From NCBI GenBank assembly GCA_035543875.1, contig DATKIY010000109.1, positions 1 through 17,306 on the forward strand: a stretch of DNA of 17,306 bases, written 5' to 3'. This document shows positions 1 to 6,414 of the stretch, piece after piece. Made by a program: the position numbers and the translations under genes. Origin of the DNA: DATKIY01 sp035543875. Its GTDB lineage: Bacteria; Actinomycetota; Actinomycetes; JAHEKZ01. Under the pieces are notes generated by a model. It was given only the letters and a program-made list of their open reading frames with translations, was not told where the DNA came from and did not search any database. The stretch's first letter is position 1. Each line of letters opens with the position of its first letter.

Positions 1-1
1 C

Positions 2-205
2 CGACTCATTGATGTTCCGTTGTCTGAAACCTCGAAGAAACGTGGTGGTATCCACAACTCGTTGACTCGACTTCTCATCAAGCCGACTCATCTCATCGGT
101 GGATATGCACAGTTGTCATTTGCCTTTAACTACCTCGGTCCCACTGGAAACCAAAGGGACGAAGTGACGGTCATTCGGCGACGTTCGCAGGAGGTCCAGT
201 ACTGA
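2..205 (+). CDS. narG: Respiratory nitrate reductase alpha subunit NarG, C-terminal fragment (5' end outside window)
   Basis: This is the last 67 codons of an open frame that enters from the left edge and stops with TGA at 203-205. The translated end contains PTHLIGGYAQLSFAFNYLGP followed by NQRDEVTVIRR. This closely resembles the conserved C-terminus of NarG (PTHMIGGYAQLAYGFNYYG...NRDEFVVVRK in E. coli, from memory). NarG is the molybdenum-cofactor catalytic subunit that reduces nitrate to nitrite on the membrane-attached NarGHI complex. The catalytic domains lie upstream of the window and cannot be assessed. The stop overlaps the narH ATG by one base (TGATG), and narH, narJ and narI follow, which makes the assignment firm despite the short fragment. 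A TTG codon at 20 would open a short 61-aa frame, but it is internal to narG and not a real start. Confidence 0.93.
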   Translation, partial: RLIDVPLSETSKKRGGIHNSLTRLLIKPTHLIGGYAQLSFAFNYLGPTGNQRDEVTVIRRRSQEVQY

Positions 206-1887
206 TGCGCGTCATGGCTCAGCTGGCGATGGTCATGAATCTTGACAAGTGCATCGGCTGTCATACCTGCTCGGTGACGTGCAAGCAGGCATGGACGAAC
301 CGCACTGGCGTCGAATATGTGTGGTTCAACAACGTCGAAACCCGCCCCGGTCAGGGGTACCCGCGCAGATACGAAGACCAAGAACGATGGAAGGGCGGCT
401 GGACGCTCAACAAACGAGGCCGACTGTCGCTCAAGGGCGGCGGTCGAGTCAGGAAGCTACTTAACATCTTCGCCAACCCCGTGCTGCCCACCATTGACGA
501 CTACTACGAACCTTGGACCTATGACTACGAGACGTTGACTAATGCGCCACTGCAGGAACACACACCCGTGGCGCGGCCGAAGTCACTGATCTCCGGTCAG
601 GACATGAAAATCACCTGGTCCGCTAACTGGGATGACAACTTGGGTGGCGCGACCGAACACGGATCGAAGGACGTCCTACTCAAAGACATCGCAGACAAGG
701 TGAAGTTTGAGTTCGAGCAGACCTTCATGTTCTACCTCCCGCGAATCTGCGAACACTGCCTCAACCCGTCGTGCGCCGCGTCGTGTCCCTCTGGTGCTAT
801 CTACAAACGAACTGAAGACGGCATCGTTCTCGTCGATCAGGATCGGTGCCGCGGGTGGCGTCAATGCGTAAGCGGATGCCCCTACAAGAAGATCTACTTC
901 AACCACCGCACGGGAAAAGCGGAAAAGTGCACGTTCTGTTTTCCCAGGGTGGAGGTTGGCATTCCGACGGTTTGCTCAGAGACGTGCGTTGGCCGACTTC
1001 GATACATCGGACTGGTCCTCTATGACGCAGACAAGGTGCTAGAGGCCGCAACTACTGCGAACGAGCAGGACCTCTACGAAGCTCAGCGTCAGGTCTTCTT
1101 GGACCCGAACGACCCACTGGTCGTGCACGCCGCCGAGCAAGCAGGTATCGCGCGAGACTGGATTCTTGCCGCGCAACGTTCGCCGGTCTATGCGCTCATC
1201 AACACCTACCGGGTCGCGCTCCCACTGCATCCGGAGTATCGAACGCTGCCCATGGTTTGGTATGTGCCGCCGCTCTCTCCTGTCGTGGATGTGGTCAAGG
1301 ACACCGGTCACGATGCGGAGGAGAAGGGCAATCTCTTTGCCGCGATCGACGCACTACGTATCCCCATCGAGTACCTCGCAGAACTGTTTACTGCGGGTGA
1401 CGTAGCACCTGTCGACAAGGTGCTACGGCGCCTGGCCGCAATGCGCTGCTATATGCGAGACATCAATATGGGCAGAGACCCACAGGAATCCATTGCTGAA
1501 GCCGTAGGAATGACCGGCGAAACGATGTACGACATGTATCGCCTCCTTGCCATCGCCAAGTACGACGAGCGCTACGTCATTCCGCCGGCCCACGCCGAAC
1601 AGGCTCACGCCCTGGAGGAGCTCGCCACCGAATGCAGTCTCGACTATGAGGGTGGCCCTGGAATGGGTGGCTCGGGTCCGTTCGGCGAGGGCTCAGGGCG
1701 CTCATCACCCGTGGCGGTCGAAAACTTTCAGCTGCTGAAGGAGCGGCAGTCGGCCGATGCGATCGCGTCTCCAAGCGACAGGTCCTCCCGAGTCAACCTA
1801 CTCAACTGGGACGGTCGGGGTGCCCCAGGAGACTTGTTTCCACCGCGGCCAGAGCCTCACGAAACCGGCGGCGAGGTGGAACAGTGA
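205..1887 (+). CDS. narH: Respiratory nitrate reductase beta subunit NarH (iron-sulfur electron transfer subunit)
   Basis: This 560-aa protein carries electrons from the NarI hemes to the NarG active site through four iron-sulfur clusters. The four cysteine groups are visible: CIGCHTCSVTC (C16, C19, C22, C26), CEHCLNPSCAASC (C182, C185, C190, C194), CRGWRQCVSGC (C215, C221, C225) and C242, C245, C257, C261. In the third group a tryptophan (W218) replaces the second cysteine. This is the known NarH hallmark that gives one [3Fe-4S] cluster among three [4Fe-4S] clusters. The protein is somewhat longer than E. coli NarH (512 aa); a Gly/Ser-rich tail begins near residue 485. I chose the ATG at 205 because AGGAGG lies at 189-194, ten bases upstream; an in-frame ATG at 214 is too far from that site. 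It overlaps the narG stop by one base and the narJ start by four (GTGA). No frameshift or missing ligand is seen. Confidence 0.98.
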   Translation: MRVMAQLAMVMNLDKCIGCHTCSVTCKQAWTNRTGVEYVWFNNVETRPGQGYPRRYEDQERWKGGWTLNKRGRLSLKGGGRVRKLLNIFANPVLPTIDDYYEPWTYDYETLTNAPLQEHTPVARPKSLISGQDMKITWSANWDDNLGGATEHGSKDVLLKDIADKVKFEFEQTFMFYLPRICEHCLNPSCAASCPSGAIYKRTEDGIVLVDQDRCRGWRQCVSGCPYKKIYFNHRTGKAEKCTFCFPRVEVGIPTVCSETCVGRLRYIGLVLYDADKVLEAATTANEQDLYEAQRQVFLDPNDPLVVHAAEQAGIARDWILAAQRSPVYALINTYRVALPLHPEYRTLPMVWYVPPLSPVVDVVKDTGHDAEEKGNLFAAIDALRIPIEYLAELFTAGDVAPVDKVLRRLAAMRCYMRDINMGRDPQESIAEAVGMTGETMYDMYRLLAIAKYDERYVIPPAHAEQAHALEELATECSLDYEGGPGMGGSGPFGEGSGRSSPVAVENFQLLKERQSADAIASPSDRSSRVNLLNWDGRGAPGDLFPPRPEPHETGGEVEQ

Positions 1888-2540
1888 CGACGCTGAACCG
1901 CTCTCCGGCGAAATTGTCTTCGGAGCAGGTCACTTGGCAACTCGCGTCGCTGCTTCTCGCCTATCCGGATGACGCTCTTGTTTCACAATTCCCGTTGTTC
2001 CGCGAAATCTTGACCCGTGTTCCTCTAACGCAGTCGGCCGCGCTGCGCTCGTTCATGGACGTGGCGCAGGCAACTCCAGTACTCGACTTGGCCGCACAGT
2101 ACGTTGAAACATTCGATCACCAGCGGCGATGTTGTCTTTACCTCACGTACTACGCGCATGGCGACACCCGCAACAGGGGCATGGCCCTGCTTGAATTCAA
2201 GTCTGCGTTTAGCGCGGCCGGCCTCGAACTAAATGACGGCGAACTACCTGACCACCTCGCCGTGGTTCTCGAGTTCGCCGCGACAATCGATCCTGCCGCG
2301 GGGCGCGGTCTGCTGATCGGCCATCGCGCCGGAGTCGAACTCCTACGCCTGGCGCTTCAGGACAAGGCATCGCCCTGGGCCAGCGTGTTAGTCGCCATCT
2401 GCGCCACCTTGCCACCGCTTCGCGGTGATGAGCACAAAGCGATAGGCAAGCTCGCAAGCGAAGGGCCACCGAGTGAGGAAGTCGGGCTCGCGCCGTTCGC
2501 CCCGCCGGAGTACATGCCTATTCGTGAAGGTGCGCGATGA
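1884..2540 (+). CDS. narJ: Nitrate reductase molybdenum cofactor assembly chaperone NarJ
   Basis: This 218-aa protein is a NarJ-type (TorD/DmsD-like, all-helical) chaperone. In the family it binds apo-NarG, helps cofactor insertion, and is not part of the final enzyme. Support comes from its place between narH and narI, a length near the family norm (about 200-240 aa), and typical stretches: WQLASLLLAYPD near the N-terminus, the YVETFDHQRRCCLYLTYY region around residues 70-90, HGDTRNRGMALL, and the actinobacterial-style end APFAPPEYMP. The start is GTG at 1884, which forms a GTGA overlap with the narH stop; GAGGTGG at 1873-1879 provides a ribosome-binding site. The stop overlaps the narI ATG (ATGA), so translational coupling is likely on both sides. 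Confidence 0.95.
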   Translation: MTTLNRSPAKLSSEQVTWQLASLLLAYPDDALVSQFPLFREILTRVPLTQSAALRSFMDVAQATPVLDLAAQYVETFDHQRRCCLYLTYYAHGDTRNRGMALLEFKSAFSAAGLELNDGELPDHLAVVLEFAATIDPAAGRGLLIGHRAGVELLRLALQDKASPWASVLVAICATLPPLRGDEHKAIGKLASEGPPSEEVGLAPFAPPEYMPIREGAR

Positions 2541-3301
2541 CGGCGTTGACCGCCTCGACAGACGCATCTACCGAGGTCAGTGGACTGAGCATCATCTTGT
2601 GGGTCGCTATTCCGTACATCTGCCTAGTCATATTTGCTGTCGGGCATTATTGGCGTTACCGGTACGACAAATTTGGCTGGACGACGAGGTCCTCGCAGCT
2701 CTACGAGTCTCGTTTGCTCCGGCTCGGGTCACCGCTGTTTCACTTCGGTTTGCTGTTCGTGATCGCAGGTCACGTCATGGGGTTGGTCGTCCCCTCTGCA
2801 TGGACATCAGCGCTGGGCATCAGCGAGCACAGCTACCACCTCATGGCGGTGAGTGTTGGCACGGTTGCCGGGCTCTGCACCGTCGTCGGTATGGCAATCC
2901 TGATCTATCGCAGACGCATGGTCGGACCGGTTTTCTCAGCAACGACTCGCATGGACAAGGCCATGTATGCAGCGTTAGCTACCGTGATCATCCTTGGCCT
3001 TGCGAACACTGTCGTCGCGAACATGTTCGGTGACTACGACTACCGCGAGGGCGTGTCAGTGTGGTTTCGAGGGATCTTCCGTTTCACGCCCGAGCCCGAA
3101 CTGATGTCGCAAGCTCCCATCGGGTTTCAGCTTCATGCTCTCGCAGCGTTTGCGCTGCTCGCGCTCTGGCCGTTTACCCGGCTCGTGCATGTCTTTTCCG
3201 CGCCAATTGGCTATCTCACGCGTCCCTACATCGTGTACCGGTCCCGCGACTACCAACTAGGAAGCCGCCGCCCCAAGCGCGGCTGGGAGCGTGTCGGCTG
3301 A
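2537..3301 (+). CDS. narI: Respiratory nitrate reductase gamma subunit NarI (diheme cytochrome b)
   Basis: This 254-aa integral membrane protein anchors NarGH to the cytoplasmic membrane and oxidises quinol. About five hydrophobic segments are visible, beginning near residues 17-36, 67-88, 102-124, 143-163 and 198-220. Four histidines sit where the b-heme ligands are expected: H69 and H79 in the segment LFHFGLLFVIAGHVMG, and H200 and H218 in the last membrane segment (QLHALAAF...TRLVHVF). The region RGIFRFTPEPELM, in the loop before the last helix, is typical of the family. The ATG overlaps the narJ stop, with GAAGGTG at 2526-2532 as ribosome-binding site. It is the last gene of the operon; its final 45 bases overlap the 3' end of the convergent nitronate monooxygenase-like gene. 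No terminator can be placed between them because there is no spacer. Confidence 0.97.
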   Translation: MTALTASTDASTEVSGLSIILWVAIPYICLVIFAVGHYWRYRYDKFGWTTRSSQLYESRLLRLGSPLFHFGLLFVIAGHVMGLVVPSAWTSALGISEHSYHLMAVSVGTVAGLCTVVGMAILIYRRRMVGPVFSATTRMDKAMYAALATVIILGLANTVVANMFGDYDYREGVSVWFRGIFRFTPEPELMSQAPIGFQLHALAAFALLALWPFTRLVHVFSAPIGYLTRPYIVYRSRDYQLGSRRPKRGWERVG

Positions 3302-4750
3302 TGCATCACTTTCCAACAGCCAGTCCATAACGTCGGCAGCTCCCCAACCTTCCGGATGTCGTTCGATGAGCAGGTGAATAGCTGCGAGATCGTGCCCGAG
3401 CGTCAGCAATGACGGCTCAACCGAGCCGTCACGACGTAGTTGCGGAAGACCAGCAGACGCAGTCAGCCCATTGCAGAGGCACAAGCGCCCGACGGTGTCC
3501 TCGGCGGAACCGCCCTTCCGAACATAAGCATCGACCGGCTCCGCCGGGCATCGTTGCCCAATCGATCCGTCTGCTCGACGGAAAGCTGTCCGGAGGTAAC
3601 CCAGGTCGCAGTTTCTCTCGCGGCCCTCGTAGACGCCGCGCGATGCGATGGTTTCAGGTACCTCAACGACCTTGAAGGGGAAACCCGTGGGACTAGCCAC
3701 TGGGTCAGTGCGCACGCGAGCCTCTCCGGACTTAAGGCCGCCCAAAAGCGCACGTCGCAAAGGTTCGGTTAATCCAGATTCCTGGCTGAGTGCAAAGACC
3801 GTTCCCACCTGAACGCCCTGAGCACCTTCAGCTTTCGCGGCGTCGATATGCGCCGGTCCGGCTTGCCCTCCCGCGAGCCAGAACGGAAGCCCCACCTTGC
3901 GAAGTTTCTCCAGGTCCACTTCATCGCGGGGGCCATAGATCGGCTCACCTCGCTCGTCTCGTTCGTTACGCCGAGGCGGCGCGTTGTGCCCACCGGCTGT
4001 GGGACCTTCGACCACAAGACCATCAGGACACGTCAATGTGTCCCTAGCAAGGTAGGACGCGAGGATGTGCGAAGACACGATGGCCAGGAATGCCGGTCGG
4101 TTGAGCGGACCAGTCAGGTTCGGAACGACATCGGTGGCAGTCAAGGTGATGTCGAAGGTTTCACCGCGTTCGGCATCAACCACGTCCAACGGCACGGTTA
4201 CTGGTTCACACGCGGCCAAGGCGTCGAGGATGCGTGGCAGATGCACCGGCACCCCCGCGCCAACCAGAACCACGTCCACCTCAGCGAGCATCGCGCCGAG
4301 TAGTGCGGCTGGCGTCCACAGTTGGATCTTCTCCAGCAAGTTGATCCCAATCGCGCGATCATGGCCGGACTTTGCGAGGCGCACTTGGGCGAACGAGCCA
4401 AGAGCGGCAAGACGCAGCGCATCTACCCGCTGGTGCTGATCCAGCCGGGGGATGGGGCGGTATGGCGCACCCGGTGCGCGCCCTTGTGATCGGTAGTAGC
4501 GGCCGATCGTCGCTTGGACAAAGTCTTGATCTGGGTACCTGGCCAACACGGGGAACAACTGCCCCGTGGGGTCGCCGTCCTGCAGCCAACGAGCCAGCAG
4601 TAAGTCAGGGGCCACGCCGCTGACGACGCCTAGACCTCCGTTTTGGGCGACCTGACGTGCCAGTTGCCAGCTCGAAACGCCGACACCCATGCCCCCTTGG
4701 ATTACAGACGGCAGCTCTTCGACGATCTCGCTCGGTGTTCGAGGGGGCAT
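3257..4750 (-). CDS. Nitronate monooxygenase-like FMN flavoprotein (2-nitropropane dioxygenase family)
   Basis: This 497-aa protein belongs to the NMO/NPD family of FMN-dependent TIM-barrel enzymes. Members oxidise alkyl nitronates; relatives include FabK-type enoyl-ACP reductases, so the substrate is uncertain. Seen directly: the N-terminal glycine motif IQGGMGVGVSSW (residues 18-29), VVEGPTAGGHNAPPR around 246-260, LAGG at 292-295 and GVQVGT at 312-317, all expected near the flavin phosphate and active site. It is longer than classic nitronate monooxygenases (about 350-380 aa). A C-terminal extension from about residue 370 holds C381, C401, C424 and C426 (CDLGYLR, RCPAEPVDAYV, GRLCLCN). I recall similar extensions in other long family members, so it is probably inherited. 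The ATG at 4750 has GGAGG at 4759-4763, eight bases away. It lies about 60 bp downstream of tRNA-Ile with no clear terminator between, and its end overlaps narI antisense. A link to nitrogen-oxide metabolism is only a guess from proximity. Confidence 0.85.
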   Translation of the reverse strand: MPPRTPSEIVEELPSVIQGGMGVGVSSWQLARQVAQNGGLGVVSGVAPDLLLARWLQDGDPTGQLFPVLARYPDQDFVQATIGRYYRSQGRAPGAPYRPIPRLDQHQRVDALRLAALGSFAQVRLAKSGHDRAIGINLLEKIQLWTPAALLGAMLAEVDVVLVGAGVPVHLPRILDALAACEPVTVPLDVVDAERGETFDITLTATDVVPNLTGPLNRPAFLAIVSSHILASYLARDTLTCPDGLVVEGPTAGGHNAPPRRNERDERGEPIYGPRDEVDLEKLRKVGLPFWLAGGQAGPAHIDAAKAEGAQGVQVGTVFALSQESGLTEPLRRALLGGLKSGEARVRTDPVASPTGFPFKVVEVPETIASRGVYEGRERNCDLGYLRTAFRRADGSIGQRCPAEPVDAYVRKGGSAEDTVGRLCLCNGLTASAGLPQLRRDGSVEPSLLTLGHDLAAIHLLIERHPEGWGAADVMDWLLESDASADTLPAALGAAAS

Positions 4751-4810
4751 TTCTCTAACCTCCGGTGTCGTAGGTTAGGGAAAGAGGGCCAAAGGTCCCG
4801 AACTTTTGGG

Positions 4811-4885
4811 TGGGCCTAGATGGACTTGAACCATCGACCTCTTCCTTATCAGGGAAGCGCTCTAACCGAGCTGAGCTATAGGCCC
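4811..4885 (-). tRNA. ileT: tRNA-Ile, anticodon GAT
   Basis: The minus strand folds as a standard cloverleaf. The acceptor arm pairs GGGCCTA with TAGGCCC, plus discriminator A. The D stem is GCTC/GAGC, the anticodon stem CTTCC/GGAAG with loop CTGATAA, and the T arm GATGG-TTCAAGT-CCATC. The anticodon GAT lies at 4848-4850 (complement) and reads isoleucine codons AUC/AUU. The length is 75 nt including the discriminator. The 3' CCA is not encoded (the next bases are CCC), so a CCA-adding enzyme is required. A tRNA-Ile gene downstream of gyrA and the DUF3566 gene is the usual actinobacterial arrangement. The tRNA-Ala that often follows is not present in the next 60 bp; a protein gene follows instead. 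Confidence 0.97.
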
Positions 4886-4959
4886 GTCGCCGAAGGGGAA
4901 GGCTACCCCAGGCCACTTGGGGCACCCAAACCCGACCAAAGCACGGATGGATCGTGTCA

Positions 4960-5871
4960 CTACGCCATCCACACACGCAGTTGGTTGGCAAGCCGGTCGA
5001 TGTGGTCGCTCCATCCCGGCTTGCGGAGATTGAGTGACAGGTTGATCTGCATGAGACGCCGGGCCGCAACCAGCGCGTCCCACAGGTGCGGCTCGTCGGC
5101 GGGCCAAGCCCGGGCCGATTCGTAGCCGCTTCGGAACTGGTCGCAAAGCTCGTCGGCATTGTCAGCTGCATCGAACGCATAGAGCGCCATGACAATGTCC
5201 TGAACCTCAAACCCCCACACCAGGTCTTGGAAATCGATAACTGTGATTTCAGAACTCTCAACCATGAGGTTGTCCCACGTGTAGTCACCGTGCAGGAGAT
5301 GCGGGGGGTGTGGTGGATTCGCCCATAACCCATCAATTGTTCGTTGCGCTCGCGCGAGACTTTCGACCAAGAGCGACCCGAAGCGGCTCGAGTACTGGTC
5401 AATCAGCCTGTCATCGCAGAAGTACAACACTTGATCGGCGACCATCGCCCCAGGCGGTGGCTTGGCTGAACCAGACCTCGCCGTGTGCTCGTGGAGAACC
5501 GCCAACATCCGGCCGGCGTCGATCACTCGCGCCGCCGTGGCGCGGTGGCGGAGAGCCTGGCCAGGGACCCAGTCGAACAACACACAGTCACGAGTTCCCG
5601 AGACGCCTGGAGCGTCCACCGACGTAAGGACATCGCCCGCTGCGTTCCGGCACACCCGGCCGACCGGAATGACGTTGGCATCCGCCAACTCAGTGAGCCA
5701 GGCCGCTTCGACGTTCTCAAGGCCATCAGGGTGGATTCGGAGTTCGGGACCGACGCGCAGGGCGAACGTGCGATTCGCCGAGTCGACTATTCGAAATACC
5801 GTGTTGAAAGACTCAGCGACAAGCGCCAGCTCGGCTACGTCGAGGCCATAGGCGTTGGCCGCTTGCAGCAC
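4960..5871 (-). CDS. APH/choline kinase-fold phosphotransferase, substrate unknown
   Basis: This 303-aa protein has the aminoglycoside phosphotransferase (APH) family fold. The N-lobe begins with YGL...ESFNTVFRIVDSANRTFALRV (residues 8-40), the nucleotide-binding beta sheet. The catalytic loop is LLHGDYTWDNLMV, with D196 as catalytic base and N201 as metal ligand. VIDFQD at 211-216 supplies the second metal-binding aspartate (D213). Family members phosphorylate sugars, homoserine, choline, aminoglycosides or proteins, and nothing here selects among these; I do not call it a resistance gene. The GTG at 5871 lacks a convincing ribosome-binding site. The frame stays open back to the DUF3566 stop at 5938, but I see no better start codon there, so the true start is uncertain. 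It follows the DUF3566 gene on the same strand after 66 bp, and tRNA-Ile follows after 74 bp. Confidence 0.85.
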   Translation of the reverse strand: MLQAANAYGLDVAELALVAESFNTVFRIVDSANRTFALRVGPELRIHPDGLENVEAAWLTELADANVIPVGRVCRNAAGDVLTSVDAPGVSGTRDCVLFDWVPGQALRHRATAARVIDAGRMLAVLHEHTARSGSAKPPPGAMVADQVLYFCDDRLIDQYSSRFGSLLVESLARAQRTIDGLWANPPHPPHLLHGDYTWDNLMVESSEITVIDFQDLVWGFEVQDIVMALYAFDAADNADELCDQFRSGYESARAWPADEPHLWDALVAARRLMQINLSLNLRKPGWSDHIDRLANQLRVWMA

Positions 5872-5937
5872 AACCGGGCGAAGTCGTTCGTGTCTTGCTG
5901 GCCCACTGAGCTGGCTAAAAACGGTGCCAGAAACGAG

Positions 5938-6414
5938 TTACTCCTCGGTGACGGTGAGCTCAAGTCCACCAGAAACGCTTGTCGCGAGGTTGAACAAGAA
6001 CGCACCGATGGTCGCCAACGCGGTGATGAGCACCACATCGATAGCGGCGATAAGCAGGGACACCGACAACACCTTGCCGAAACCGAAGTACTGGGTCACG
6101 GTCAAAGCGCCATCGCCGAGAACATCCTCAAGCGTTCGATCGACAGAGGTGAACACTCCGCCTGCTGCCAGCAGCCCCCACAACAGCAGCCCTGCGACAA
6201 CAGTGATGGCAGCGACCGCTAAAGACAACAGAAAAGACAGTCGTAGAACTGTCCAGGGATCAACGCGTTGCACCGTCATGCGCACGCGGCGCGAGCGAAC
6301 GGCAGGGACCGAACGTGCAGACGGAACAACGAGCGCACCCTGCGGCTGCGAGGTAACCGGTGGTCGGTTGCCTGTGTCGCTGTCCATCGGACGTGAACCA
6401 CTCGTAGTGGTCAT
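5938..6414 (-). CDS. DUF3566 transmembrane protein (homologue of the protein downstream of gyrA in actinobacteria, Rv0007-like)
   Basis: This 158-aa protein has a polar, Pro/Ser/Arg-rich N-terminal tail (residues 1-55) and two long hydrophobic segments at about 56-82 and 115-143. The conserved-looking core includes VQRVDPWTVLRLSFLLSL, a loop with TLEDVLG (94-100), and FGFGKVLSVSLLIAAIDVVLITALATI. The layout and position directly after gyrA match DUF3566 proteins of actinobacteria. Their function is not established; some work links the M. tuberculosis neighbourhood to cell-wall and division processes, but I would not transfer that here. The ATG shares one base with the gyrA stop (TGATG), so it is almost certainly translated from the gyr transcript. 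A second in-frame ATG at codon 10 is possible but less likely given the overlap. Confidence 0.9.
   Translation of the reverse strand: MTTTSGSRPMDSDTGNRPPVTSQPQGALVVPSARSVPAVRSRRVRMTVQRVDPWTVLRLSFLLSLAVAAITVVAGLLLWGLLAAGGVFTSVDRTLEDVLGDGALTVTQYFGFGKVLSVSLLIAAIDVVLITALATIGAFLFNLATSVSGGLELTVTEE

Noticed and set aside
4906..4922. CCCCA/TGGGG hairpin between the phosphotransferase gene and tRNA-Ile as a terminator
   Set aside because: The stem is five base pairs with no U-tract on the transcribed strand. It may be chance in GC-rich sequence.
4755..5402. 215-codon open frame on the minus strand
   Set aside because: It reads straight through the tRNA-Ile gene and out of frame through the phosphotransferase gene. 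Its product is Ser/Arg/Thr-rich shadow sequence.
4960..5871. Aminoglycoside resistance gene
   Set aside because: Only the general APH-fold motifs are present. The family is broad and mostly unrelated to antibiotics, and the context is housekeeping.
5911..5930. Inverted repeat CTGGC/GCCAG as terminator after the DUF3566 gene
   Set aside because: The stem is only five base pairs, the T-run is in the loop rather than after the stem, and no U-tract follows.
5485..6222. 245-codon open frame on the plus strand
   Set aside because: It is antisense to the phosphotransferase and DUF3566 genes, whose own translations carry recognisable motifs and membrane segments.
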